Source of the DNA: Microvirga sp052114605 | GTDB taxonomy: Bacteria > Pseudomonadota > Alphaproteobacteria > Rhizobiales > Beijerinckiaceae | Direction of reading: 5' to 3' | DNA: 64,000 bases | Assembly (NCBI RefSeq): GCF_052114605.1 | Contig: NZ_JBFRFB010000009.1 | Coordinates: 62,001 to 126,000, forward strand | Shown: in pieces, positions 40,679 to 49,286 of the stretch | How the letters are laid out: every line of letters begins with the position of its first letter | How positions within the stretch are numbered: position 1 is the stretch's first letter | Notes under the pieces: generated by a model | Seen by the model: the letters and a program-made list of their open reading frames with translations, nothing else | Databases searched by the model: none | What the model was told of the DNA's origin: nothing | Program-made: the position numbers and the translations under genes

Positions 40679-41101
40679 ATGGCCATCGAGCGCACTTTCT
40701 CCATCATCAAGCCCGACGCGACCGAGCGTAACCTGACCGGCGCCGTCAATGCCGTCATCGAAAAAGCCGGCCTGCGCATCGTGGCGCAGAAGCGCATTCT
40801 CATGTCCCGCCGCGAGGCCGAGACCTTCTACGCTGTCCACAAGGAGCGCCCCTTCTTCGGTGAGCTCGTGGACTTCATGATTTCCGCTCCGGTCGTCGTG
40901 CAGGTTCTCGAGGGCGAGAACGCCGTTCTCCGCTACCGCGAGATCATGGGCGCCACCAACCCGGAGAGCGCTGCCGAGGGCACGATCCGCAAGCTCTACG
41001 CCAAGTCCATCGGCGAGAACTCCGTCCACGGCTCCGACAGCCAGGACAATGCCAAGATCGAGATCGCCCAGTTCTTCTCGGGCAACGAGATCGTCGGCTA
41101 A
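40679..41101 (+). CDS. ndk: Nucleoside diphosphate kinase
   Basis: A 140-residue kinase that balances nucleoside triphosphate pools by a phospho-histidine mechanism. ERTFSIIKPDATERN at the start and the active-site His117 in ENSVHGSDS are intact. Single gene with its own promoter and terminator. Confidence 0.98.
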   Translation: MAIERTFSIIKPDATERNLTGAVNAVIEKAGLRIVAQKRILMSRREAETFYAVHKERPFFGELVDFMISAPVVVQVLEGENAVLRYREIMGATNPESAAEGTIRKLYAKSIGENSVHGSDSQDNAKIEIAQFFSGNEIVG

Positions 41102-41125
41102 GCCTTAGGCTTCCGACCCTGAACG

Positions 41126-41153
41126 AAAAGGCCGCCCCCCGGGCGGCCTTTTT
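41126..41153 (+). terminator. Rho-independent terminator after ndk
   Basis: Stem AAAAGGCCGCC/GGGCGGCCTTTTT, 25 nt past the ndk stop; textbook form. Confidence 0.9.
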
Positions 41154-41214
41154 GCTGAATAGACGGTATTTTTGCGCGCTGCTTTTTACTGTATGAACCA
41201 TTGCAAAGACGAGA

Positions 41215-43239
41215 ATGGGCAAAATGTATAGTGTCGGCTACGCTACTGGTTTCTTTGTAACGGCTCTCCTGATTGTTGCACTGATAACGCAATTCTTCCT
41301 CTGGCTCCTGAAACATTGGAATGCCTCGGTGCCGCGTTTGCTGGTCGCCAATGGGCTCTCCCTTTTCGTGATCAGCCTGCTCAATGCTTTCGGGAAAGCT
41401 GATGGTGGCGAGCCCAAATTTCAGGCGGCTTTCGCTTCATTTGCCATTCCTCAGCTCGCATGGCTCGTCATCGGCCTCGTTCGCGACGGCCGGAAGGTCC
41501 GGCGCGTAGAGAAAGGCGAGGCTGCCGCAGCCGTGCCTGCAAACTCTCCATCATCGCAATCCGATGCTAATGCGACGCCTCTGTCCGTTGCTCTCCCCTC
41601 CGAGGCCCAAGTTGCGCTCTCTGCCGACGACCATTCGGCTCCGTTCGCCGCGCCGCAAGAACTTCCAAAAAGGGGGACTGAAAAGCCCAAGGCGAATTTC
41701 ATCGCGCGTCATTGGCGTGGGGAGCTGCCCCTCTGGGTCTCGTACTGGGTTTTCGGTTTCCTCGCGAATATTGTCGCCACCATCTTCGTCGTCGCGGTCA
41801 GCGGCGTGCTTTCCGAAGGTGGAGACTACAACCCGACAAAGATTCTGATCGTTCTCGTGTCCATCTGGGTTGGGATCGGTCTCATCGCCGTGTGGCAGCT
41901 CGTGGGCATCTGGCGGTCGGCGGATCGACATGTGAGCCGGAAAGGTTCGAGGGTATGGGCAGGCCTGGCGAAAATCGCAGTGGTGCTCGGCATCCTGCGC
42001 ATGGTGCTCGAGTTCGGGCAGGTCGGATACCCGCAAATCACGGAGACCGTGAGAATGGCCTTCTTCGACGATCCGGACATTCCGGCCTATGCCATTCGCA
42101 TTATGAGGAACGGCACGGAAGTTGAGGTGTCGGGCGGATTCAAATATGGCCTCAATGACGACTTCGTCCGCATTCTTAAGGCCGCCCCTCAGGTCAAAGT
42201 GGTTCACCTCAACAGCGATGGCGGACGGCTTGGAGAAGCCGAGAAGCTTTATAATACAATCCGGAAGCTGGGTTTGAGCACCTATACGTCCAGGCGCTGC
42301 GCGTCAGCCTGCACGATGGCCTTCATGGCGGGCCGCGAGCGCTGGATTCATCCGAACGGACGGCTGGGTTTCCATGCGCCGACATTCCCCGGCATGGGCG
42401 CCTCGGATGCAGCGGAGGCCTCAAGCAGCCAAAGGAAATTCATGATCGAGGCGGGCGTGCCTTCGGAGTTCGTGTCACGCGCTCTTGCGACGCCCAACAG
42501 CACCATGTGGTATCCCACCCGTGAAGAGCTGGTGACGGCCCGCGCGGCTACCGGTGTTGCGGATAACTACAAGTTTGCGGTCTCGGGCTGGGGGGCGAAT
42601 GTCGGCCGCGCGGAGATCGAGGAGCAACTCCTCAAGGTCGGCTCCGTTTTTGCCGCGCTCAAGAGTGCTCGTCCTCAGGATTTTACCAAAATGGTGGACC
42701 GGGTGACGAACGGCTATCTCTTCGGCGAGTCCGAAGGGGCCGTCATCGATGCTGCTCGGGCGCAGATGCTGCCGATCATTATCCAATATCGCCCTCTTGC
42801 GGACGACCAAACCATCCTCGACCAAGGCAGGCTCCTTCTTGATCAGTACAAGGCCCTGTCCGCGGTCGATAAGCAGCTTTGCTATGAATACGCCTCAGGT
42901 GTCGATGCCACCAAAAACTACGTTGCTTATCTGCCTGGGCCTATGCGGCAGAGGGAGGTTGAACTCAGCGAGCGTATTCTGAAGACTGCTACGGCACGTG
43001 AGACCGTTTCCGCCAAGGCTGCAGAGCCGCTTTGGAGCATCGTCGGGGGACAGCTCGCGAAACGCTTCGGCGCTAATGAGATTGAATTGCTGACCCAAGG
43101 GAATCTCAGCCCTTCTCATCGGGCGCGATATTGTGACCTAGCGATTGCCATGTACGAGGAGATGTTGAATCTTCCCATGAGCAGCGCTGTGCAGGTGCTC
43201 AGAGACAATTTCCAGGATCTTGCCAAAGGTGGGCCATGA
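41215..43239 (+). CDS. Multi-span membrane protein with ClpP-like serine protease domain
   Basis: A 674-residue protein. Residues 1-265 hold about six hydrophobic helices broken by a Ser/Ala-rich cytoplasmic loop (residues 100-160). Residues 285-400 form a ClpP/crotonase-like domain: VVHLNSDGGRLGEAEKLY supplies the oxyanion glycines, RRCASACTMAFMAG the nucleophile Ser364, and GRLGFHAPT the His387. The remaining 270 residues are helical and unassigned. The pattern fits a membrane-bound peptidase related to SppA or NfeD-linked proteases. ATG 41224 is an alternative start. Its stop overlaps the start of the molybdopterin oxidoreductase (ATGA). Confidence 0.75.
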   Translation: MGKMYSVGYATGFFVTALLIVALITQFFLWLLKHWNASVPRLLVANGLSLFVISLLNAFGKADGGEPKFQAAFASFAIPQLAWLVIGLVRDGRKVRRVEKGEAAAAVPANSPSSQSDANATPLSVALPSEAQVALSADDHSAPFAAPQELPKRGTEKPKANFIARHWRGELPLWVSYWVFGFLANIVATIFVVAVSGVLSEGGDYNPTKILIVLVSIWVGIGLIAVWQLVGIWRSADRHVSRKGSRVWAGLAKIAVVLGILRMVLEFGQVGYPQITETVRMAFFDDPDIPAYAIRIMRNGTEVEVSGGFKYGLNDDFVRILKAAPQVKVVHLNSDGGRLGEAEKLYNTIRKLGLSTYTSRRCASACTMAFMAGRERWIHPNGRLGFHAPTFPGMGASDAAEASSSQRKFMIEAGVPSEFVSRALATPNSTMWYPTREELVTARAATGVADNYKFAVSGWGANVGRAEIEEQLLKVGSVFAALKSARPQDFTKMVDRVTNGYLFGESEGAVIDAARAQMLPIIIQYRPLADDQTILDQGRLLLDQYKALSAVDKQLCYEYASGVDATKNYVAYLPGPMRQREVELSERILKTATARETVSAKAAEPLWSIVGGQLAKRFGANEIELLTQGNLSPSHRARYCDLAIAMYEEMLNLPMSSAVQVLRDNFQDLAKGGP

Positions 43240-45389
43240 ACCAAGCGCCCCGCGTCGACCGCCGCGCCTCCGTCTGCCCGCATGACTGCCCGTCCGTCTG
43301 CTCCCTCGATGTCGAGGTGATCGAGGGCAAGAGCATTGGGCGCGTTCATGGGGCCAAGACCAACAGCTACACGGCAGGCGTGATCTGCGCGAAGGTGGCG
43401 CGCTATGCCGAGCGCATCCATCATCCGGATCGGCTGCTCCATCCGCTCAAGCGCACGGGTCCGAAGGGCTCGGGACAGTTCGAGCGCATCTCCTGGGATG
43501 AGGCACTGGACATCGTCGCTCGTGAGTTTCTGAAGGCGGAAGGGGATTTCGGCGCGCAATCGGTCTGGCCCTATTACTATGCGGGCACCATGGGCCTCGT
43601 GATGCGCGACGGCATCAACCGCCTGCGCCACGTGAAGAAATATTCCGGCCAGTATTCCACCATCTGCACGCCCATGGGCTGGACGGGCTATGTCGCCGGT
43701 ACCGGCAAGCTCGCGGGCGCGGACCCGCGCGAGATGGCCGTGTCCGATTGCGTGGTGATCTGGGGCACGAACCCGGTTCACACCCAGGTCAATGTGATGA
43801 CGCATGCCATGCGCGCCCGCAAGGAGCGCGGGGCGAAGATCGTCGCCATCGACATCTACATGAACGCCACCATGAAGCAGGCCGATATGGCGTTGCTCGT
43901 GAAGCCGGGAACGGATGGCGCGCTCGCCTGCGCGGTCATGCATGTGCTGTTCCGCGACGGGCATGCGGATCGGGATTATCTGGAGCGTTACACCGATCAT
44001 CCGCGTGAATTTGAGGAGCATCTGAAGACACGCGATCCCGCCTGGGCATCGAGCATCACCGGTTTGTCGGTGGAAGAGATCGAGGCTTTCGCAAGGCTCG
44101 TCGGCGAGACCAAGCGCACCTTCTTCCGCCTCGGATACGGCTTCGGCCGCCAGCGCAACGGCGCGGTGAACATGCATGCGGCCTCGTGCATCCCGGCCGT
44201 TACAGGCGCATGGCAGTACGAAGGTGGCGGTGCGTTTCATTCGAACAGCGGCATCTTCCATTGGAACAAGGCGCTGATCGAGGCGCATGACGCGCGCGAC
44301 CCGGCGATCCGCAATCTTGATCAGTCGCAGATCGGCCGCGTGCTCACGGGCGATGCGGAAGCTTTGCACAGCGGCCCGCCGATCAAGGCCATGCTGATCC
44401 AGAATACCAATCCCGTTTCCGTCGCGCCGGAGCAGGAGCTGGTGAAGCAGGGTTTCGCCCGCGAGGATCTGTTCGTCTGCGTGCACGAGCAGTTCATGAC
44501 CGAGACGGCGATGATGGCCGATATCGTGCTGCCCGCGACCATGTTCATGGAGCATGACGATCTCTATTCCGGCGGCGGGCATCAGCATTTCCAGATGGGA
44601 CCGAAGCTCATCGACGCGCCGGGCGAATGCCGGTCGAACCACGAGGTCACGCGCGCACTCGCCAAGCGCATCGGCGCCACGCATCGCGGCTTCGACATGG
44701 AGCCGCGCGAGATCATCGACTGGACCCTGCGCAATTCCGGCTGGGGCAGCATCGAGGAACTGGAAGTCGCAGTGCACAAGGATGTGCAGCCGCCCTTCGA
44801 TGAATCGCATTACCTGACGGGCTTCGGTTATCCCGACGGCAAGTTCCGCTTCAAGCCCGATTGGACAAAGGTGCCGTCCTACAATGACGGGCCTATGGGG
44901 CCATGGGCCAGCATGCCGGCATTCCCCGACCATTGGGGCGTCATTGAAGCCGCAACGGAGGAATACCCGTTCCGTCTCGCCACAAGCCCGGCGCGCAGCT
45001 TCCTCAACTCATCCTTCACCGAGACGCCCGGTTCCATCGCGAAGGAGGGCAGGCCCGAGGTGATGGTGCATCCGTTCGATGCGGAGCGATTGAACATTGC
45101 GGATGGCGATTGGGTGAAGCTGAAGAACCATCGCGGCGAGGTATTCTTACGCGCAAAATTGTTCGAGGGCGTGCGGCGCGGCGTGCTGATCGCGGAAGGC
45201 ATCTGGCCGAACAAGGCGCATCCATTGGGACGCGGCATCAACACGCTTACCGGCGGCGATCAGGTTGCGCCTTATGGCGGCGCGGCCTTCCACGACAACC
45301 GCGTGGCGCTGGAGAAGGCCCCTGCCGATCTCGTGCCGGAAGCGGCGCATGCGGTTATTCGCGGTCGGACCGAACCGGTTTTGAGCTGA
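43236..45389 (+). CDS. Molybdopterin-dependent oxidoreductase
   Basis: A 717-residue enzyme of the DMSO reductase superfamily. An Fe4S4 site is built by Cys14, Cys18, Cys22 (CPHDCPSVC) and Cys51. The molybdopterin domain spans about 60-560 (YYAGTMGLV, WGTNPVHTQVN, QNTNPVSVAPEQ) and the C-terminal molydopterin-dinucleotide-binding domain about 600-710. No Tat signal, so cytoplasmic. Closest known types are formate-dehydrogenase or polysulfide-reductase-like proteins of unknown substrate. Translationally coupled to the ClpP-like membrane protein; no partner electron-transfer subunit is nearby. Confidence 0.9.
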   Translation: MNQAPRVDRRASVCPHDCPSVCSLDVEVIEGKSIGRVHGAKTNSYTAGVICAKVARYAERIHHPDRLLHPLKRTGPKGSGQFERISWDEALDIVAREFLKAEGDFGAQSVWPYYYAGTMGLVMRDGINRLRHVKKYSGQYSTICTPMGWTGYVAGTGKLAGADPREMAVSDCVVIWGTNPVHTQVNVMTHAMRARKERGAKIVAIDIYMNATMKQADMALLVKPGTDGALACAVMHVLFRDGHADRDYLERYTDHPREFEEHLKTRDPAWASSITGLSVEEIEAFARLVGETKRTFFRLGYGFGRQRNGAVNMHAASCIPAVTGAWQYEGGGAFHSNSGIFHWNKALIEAHDARDPAIRNLDQSQIGRVLTGDAEALHSGPPIKAMLIQNTNPVSVAPEQELVKQGFAREDLFVCVHEQFMTETAMMADIVLPATMFMEHDDLYSGGGHQHFQMGPKLIDAPGECRSNHEVTRALAKRIGATHRGFDMEPREIIDWTLRNSGWGSIEELEVAVHKDVQPPFDESHYLTGFGYPDGKFRFKPDWTKVPSYNDGPMGPWASMPAFPDHWGVIEAATEEYPFRLATSPARSFLNSSFTETPGSIAKEGRPEVMVHPFDAERLNIADGDWVKLKNHRGEVFLRAKLFEGVRRGVLIAEGIWPNKAHPLGRGINTLTGGDQVAPYGGAAFHDNRVALEKAPADLVPEAAHAVIRGRTEPVLS

Positions 45390-45441
45390 CCCGATTAACC
45401 TGACAACATAGCCCTCATCCTGAGAGCCTGGCCGATCAAGC

Positions 45442-45489
45442 GCCGGCAGCTCTCCTCCCCACAAGGGGGAGGGGGAACTTGCGCCTTAT
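45442..45489. repeat. GC-rich hairpin repeat (CCTCCCC family)
   Basis: CTCCTCCCC/GGGGGAGGGG stem, flanked by CCGGCAG and GCGCCTTA exactly as in the dctP-dctQ gap. Confidence 0.6.
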
Positions 45490-45631
45490 CCTTTTTGGCG
45501 GCCTCTGTGGAGGCCTCCCGCACAAACCAAGCATTGAGACCTTCTTAAGCCTATTTGCGACTGTCCCTTGATCCTGAGCGCCCGAGCCTATTCTTAAGCG
45601 TCGACGTGATATTGTCGCTCGGGAGCTTTCC

Positions 45632-45994
45632 ATGACATCCATTCTGCGCGTGCTGCTGACCGTGGCCGCCATCGCCACGGGCTCGGCCGCCGCCTTCGCC
45701 GCCGCCTCCAACATGCCCACCCAGTACCAGCTCGATCCGGCGCTGAAGACCGCCAGCATGGCCGATCTGCGCGCACGTGTGAGCGAGGCATGCACCATCA
45801 CGCAGGCCAAGGCTCAGAACGTGACGGAAATCTCGCTGAGCCGTAAATGCGATTGCTATGCAGGCCGCACCATGCGTTCGCTGAGCGCCGACGAGGTTCA
45901 GGCCTATCGCGATACGGGCGTGTTCAACGACACCGCCCGCGGAAAGGCCCTGGCGGCCATCGATTCCTGCAAGCTGCAGCGGCCGCAGCTTTAA
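45632..45994 (+). CDS. Small secreted hypothetical protein
   Basis: A 120-residue protein with signal peptide MTSILRVLLTVAAIATGSAA and mature domain of helical character. Four cysteines occur in EACTIT, RKCDCYAGR and DSCKLQ, suggesting a disulphide or metal-bound periplasmic module. Function unknown. Confidence 0.7.
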   Translation: MTSILRVLLTVAAIATGSAAAFAAASNMPTQYQLDPALKTASMADLRARVSEACTITQAKAQNVTEISLSRKCDCYAGRTMRSLSADEVQAYRDTGVFNDTARGKALAAIDSCKLQRPQL

Positions 45995-46004
45995 CCTCTC
46001 CACG

Positions 46005-46094
46005 TCATCACCGGCCTTGTGCCGGTGATCCCGATAAGGTCGAACGCCGCGCCTTTCGGATCGGGATGGCTGAGACAGGCCCGGCCATGACGGG
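46005..46094. repeat. Palindromic repeat (CGTCATCACCGG family)
   Basis: Arms CGTCATCACCGGC...GATCCCGATAAGG and CGGGATGGC...GCCGGCCATGACG (approximate). The same element stands at 56304-56393 and forms the outer arms at 34861. Confidence 0.7.
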
Positions 46095-46098
46095 TGAT

Positions 46099-46743
46099 TT
46101 AACCCGGCGAACGCAACGCGCAGCCGGCATCCCACCGCCCCGAAAACACCACGCGCCCACCGTCCAACCGCGCGCTGCCGTCGCAGATCATGTGCAGCGC
46201 CTTCGGGTAGAGGATATGCTCCTGCACAAGGATGCGGGCGGCGAGGCTTTGCTCCGTATCGCCCGGCACCACCGGCACGGCGGCTTGCGCGATGATCGGG
46301 CCGGCATCGAGTTCAGGCACCACGAAATGCACCGTGCAGCCATGAACGCGAACGCCTTCCTCCAGCGCCCGACGATGAGTGTGCACGCCTCGGAATAAAG
46401 GCAGGAGGGAAGGGTGGATGTTGATCATCCGACCGGCCCAGCGCTCCACGAAGCCGTCCGTGAGCACGCGCATGAAGCCGGCGAGGCAGATGAACTCTAT
46501 GCCGTGCGCGACAAGCGCCTCATCCATCGCCTGTTCGAAGCTCTCGCGGGTGGGATGGGTCTTGTGGTCGAAGGCCACCGTGGCGATGCCGGCTTCCCGC
46601 GCATGCTCAAGACCTTCCGCATCGGGACGATTGGAGACGACGAGCGCGATCTCGGCCGGGAAATCGGCGCTGCCAGCGGCCTCGATCAGCGAGACCATGT
46701 TGGACCCGCGCCCTGAGATCAGAATGGCGACGCGGCGGGACAT
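46099..46743 (-). CDS. purN: Phosphoribosylglycinamide formyltransferase
   Basis: A 214-residue folate-dependent enzyme for step three of purine synthesis. ISGRGSNMVSLIEA binds substrate; INIHPSLLPLFRGVHTH holds the active-site Asn and His, and ELDAGPIIAQAAV the Asp. Its ATG overlaps the purM stop by one base (TAATG), so the two are coupled. Confidence 0.97.
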   Translation of the reverse strand: MSRRVAILISGRGSNMVSLIEAAGSADFPAEIALVVSNRPDAEGLEHAREAGIATVAFDHKTHPTRESFEQAMDEALVAHGIEFICLAGFMRVLTDGFVERWAGRMINIHPSLLPLFRGVHTHRRALEEGVRVHGCTVHFVVPELDAGPIIAQAAVPVVPGDTEQSLAARILVQEHILYPKALHMICDGSARLDGGRVVFSGRWDAGCALRSPG

Positions 46744-47822
46744 TAGAGTTTCAGTGAGCCGGACGTCTGCACAGGCTCGCCGCCGGTATGGGCGATGGTC
46801 TCGCCGATGCGCACCGGGTTCTCGCCGGCCTCGCGCAGACGCTCGATTACCGCGTCAGTCTTGTCGGCGCTGGCGACCACGATCATGCCGATGCCGCAGT
46901 TGAAGGTGCGCAGCATCTCGGAGTCGGCGACGCCGCCGGTACGGCTAAGCCAGCCGAAAACGGGCGGGGCTTTGATCGCATCGAGGTCGAGCCGCACGCC
47001 GACGCCGTCCGGCAGGACGCGTGGAATATTGTCGGGGAAGCCGCCGCCGGTGATGTGGCACAGCGCGTTGATGCCGTCGCCGCCCTTCAGCACTTCGAGC
47101 AGGGCCTTCACATAGATCCGGGTCGGCTCCAGCAGGGCCTCGGCAAGGGTTTTGCCCGCCGCAAAAGGCGCAGGCGCATCCCAAGCAAGGCCAGAATGCT
47201 CGACGATCCGCCGAACCAGGGAGAAGCCGTTGGAATGGACGCCGGAGGAGGGCAGGCCGATCAGAACGTCACCGACCGTCACATCCTTAGGCAGCAGGGT
47301 GCCGCGCTCGGCAGCACCCACGGCGAATCCGGCGAGGTCGTAGTCGCCCTTGGCGTAAAGGCCCGGCATTTCCGCCGTCTCGCCGCCGATCAGCGCGCAG
47401 CCCGCCTGAAGGCAGCCCTCTGCGATGCCCTTGACGATATGAACGCCGACCTCGGGGGAGAGCTTCCCGGTAGCGAAGTAATCGAGGAAGAACAGGGGCT
47501 CGGCGCCTTGGACGATGATGTCGTTCACGCACATGGCCACGAGATCGATGCCGATCGTATCGTGGATGCCCGTGTCGATGGCGATCTTCACCTTGGTGCC
47601 GACGCCGTCATTGGCGGCCACCAGGATCGGGTCCTTGAAGCCTGCGGCCTTGAGATCGAACAGGCCGCCAAACCCGCCGATCTCGGCATCCGCGCCGGGG
47701 CGGCGCGTCGAGCGCACCAGGGGCTTAATCTGGTCGACCATGGCATTGCCCGCGTCGATATCGACGCCCGCTTGGGCATAGGTCAGGCCGTTCGTCTGCT
47801 TCTCGGGTTTCTCGGTCGTCAT
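46743..47822 (-). CDS. purM: Phosphoribosylformylglycinamidine cyclo-ligase (AIR synthetase)
   Basis: A 359-residue enzyme for step five of purine synthesis. Signatures: GLTYAQAGVDIDAGN at the start, ANDGVGTKVKIA, GEPLFFLDYFATGKL and GIMPGLY-like GGETAEMPGLYAKGDYD. The start at 47822 (MTTEKPEK) is preferred because the longer frame upstream lacks family similarity. First gene of purMN. Confidence 0.97.
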   Translation of the reverse strand: MTTEKPEKQTNGLTYAQAGVDIDAGNAMVDQIKPLVRSTRRPGADAEIGGFGGLFDLKAAGFKDPILVAANDGVGTKVKIAIDTGIHDTIGIDLVAMCVNDIIVQGAEPLFFLDYFATGKLSPEVGVHIVKGIAEGCLQAGCALIGGETAEMPGLYAKGDYDLAGFAVGAAERGTLLPKDVTVGDVLIGLPSSGVHSNGFSLVRRIVEHSGLAWDAPAPFAAGKTLAEALLEPTRIYVKALLEVLKGGDGINALCHITGGGFPDNIPRVLPDGVGVRLDLDAIKAPPVFGWLSRTGGVADSEMLRTFNCGIGMIVVASADKTDAVIERLREAGENPVRIGETIAHTGGEPVQTSGSLKL

Positions 47823-47967
47823 GGCACACCCCGTGTTGGGTGGGGAGTAAGGCGAAGGGGGGCGAGAGGCAAGGGGATTTAGATGCAAGCTGCTCTAAGC
47901 CATCTTGGCCCAATGGATGTATCTATGGCTTGAGGGTCTCAGGGTACGATCTGACTCAGAGGATTTG

Positions 47968-48570
47968 TCAGGGTTCCCAAACCTGTAGAGATGAGGCCCT
48001 GAGCTGAGAAAAGTAGGCATTTCTGACAGCCAAGGCATTTTCTTCAGCTAGCCGCAGATCGGACGTGCCGTATTTGATCTTGATCACTTGAGACTGCATC
48101 AGGACTGTGAATAGGACAATTTTATATTCAGTCCCATCATCTCGATAGGCAAGAATGCTAATGCCGCCCTTGCCGCCAACATCGTTCGACAGAAGCGTCG
48201 CCTTCTTATTGAACTTCATGCTGTAGAGCTCAGCGATTTTATAGGCGATTGCGGCATTCACACGAGTGACTTTGTCGGCAGGTACTTCTGGATCACGATC
48301 CATGATGGTGATCTCCAACTGGCGTGATCCTTCAGCCCCATAAACAACGCTAAAACTTTCATCGAGGAAGTTGCAGGTTGGGACACGTAACTCTTTCCGT
48401 ACTAAGCCTTCGAGGGAGTCTGGAAACGGAAAACCTTGAATCATCGACGACGATTCCTTTTCCTCATAACCTTTCCCTCGGCAGGCGAATGCTTGTGAGA
48501 CCGGTATTAGGATGAGGATCAGAGCAAGCGATAGCATGCCCCTAAATTTGGCCACCCAACGCAAGCTCAT
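47968..48570 (-). CDS. Secreted hypothetical protein, AT-richer than neighbours
   Basis: A 200-residue protein with signal peptide ending SQAFA (helix LSLALILILIPV). The mature part is mixed alpha/beta (RKELRVPTCNFLDESF, SRQLEITIMDRDPEVP, GKGGISILAYRDDG). Codon use is visibly less GC-rich than flanking genes, which hints at recent acquisition. The start ATG at 48570 is followed by a typical basic n-region. Family unknown. Confidence 0.6.
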   Translation of the reverse strand: MSLRWVAKFRGMLSLALILILIPVSQAFACRGKGYEEKESSSMIQGFPFPDSLEGLVRKELRVPTCNFLDESFSVVYGAEGSRQLEITIMDRDPEVPADKVTRVNAAIAYKIAELYSMKFNKKATLLSNDVGGKGGISILAYRDDGTEYKIVLFTVLMQSQVIKIKYGTSDLRLAEENALAVRNAYFSQLRASSLQVWEP

Positions 48571-48727
48571 GCGATTTCCAATTTTGTGAATATTGTGGCA
48601 ATCTGGCACCAATTTTTCATGTAAGCAACTGATATATGTAGTCTTTCCTTGCAATGGCTGTGCATTGGAAACTTGACCGCTTATCCAACATTGAACTCCG
48701 CCGCCTAAACCGCCATCATCCTTCCTG

Positions 48728-49258
48728 ATGACGATCCCGAATATCATCACTATCGCCCGGCTCATCATGGTCCCCATCGTGATCGTGATGATCATGCAGC
48801 ACCGGTGGATGGCAGCGTTCGTCCTGTTCGTGGCGGCGGGGATCTCGGACGCGGTGGATGGGTTCATCGCCCGGCATTTCGACATGAAAAGCGAGTTCGG
48901 GGCTTATATCGACCCCCTGGCGGACAAGTCGCTCCTGGTCTCGATCTATGTGACGCTCGCCGTGGTCGGGGCGATTCCGAGCTGGCTTGCCATCGTCGTG
49001 GTCTCGCGGGATGCGATGATCGTGGCGGCGGTGCTCCTGTCCTGGGTCATGAGCCGCCCGGTGGAGATCAAGCCGCTGATGGTGAGCAAGCTCAATACCG
49101 TGGCGCAGATTGCCTTTGCGGCCTTTGCCCTTGCCGCCAATGCGTTCGGGGCGGAGCTTGGAGGGTTGGAAGATATCGCCATGCTGGCGGTCGCCACCTT
49201 GACCGTGGCATCCGCCGGTGCCTATCTCGGGGGCTGGCTGCGGCACATGGCCGTGTGA
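48728..49258 (+). CDS. CDP-alcohol phosphatidyltransferase (PgsA-like)
   Basis: A 176-residue membrane enzyme of phospholipid synthesis. The signature D-x2-DG-x2-AR-x8-G-x3-D-x3-D is complete in SDAVDGFIARHFDMKSEF and GAYIDPLADK. About four to five helices. Head-group (glycerol phosphate versus other) cannot be set by eye. It opens the conserved run continuing into the AI-2E permease, hdaA, ppk and ppx. Confidence 0.92.
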   Translation: MTIPNIITIARLIMVPIVIVMIMQHRWMAAFVLFVAAGISDAVDGFIARHFDMKSEFGAYIDPLADKSLLVSIYVTLAVVGAIPSWLAIVVVSRDAMIVAAVLLSWVMSRPVEIKPLMVSKLNTVAQIAFAAFALAANAFGAELGGLEDIAMLAVATLTVASAGAYLGGWLRHMAV

Positions 49259-49286
49259 CGCCGCGTTATAAGGGTATGGAGTACCG

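Noticed and set aside
43116..44933. 605-codon frame opposite the molybdopterin oxidoreductase
   Set aside because: Composition is His/Arg/Gly-rich shadow sequence; the opposite strand codes for a complete enzyme.
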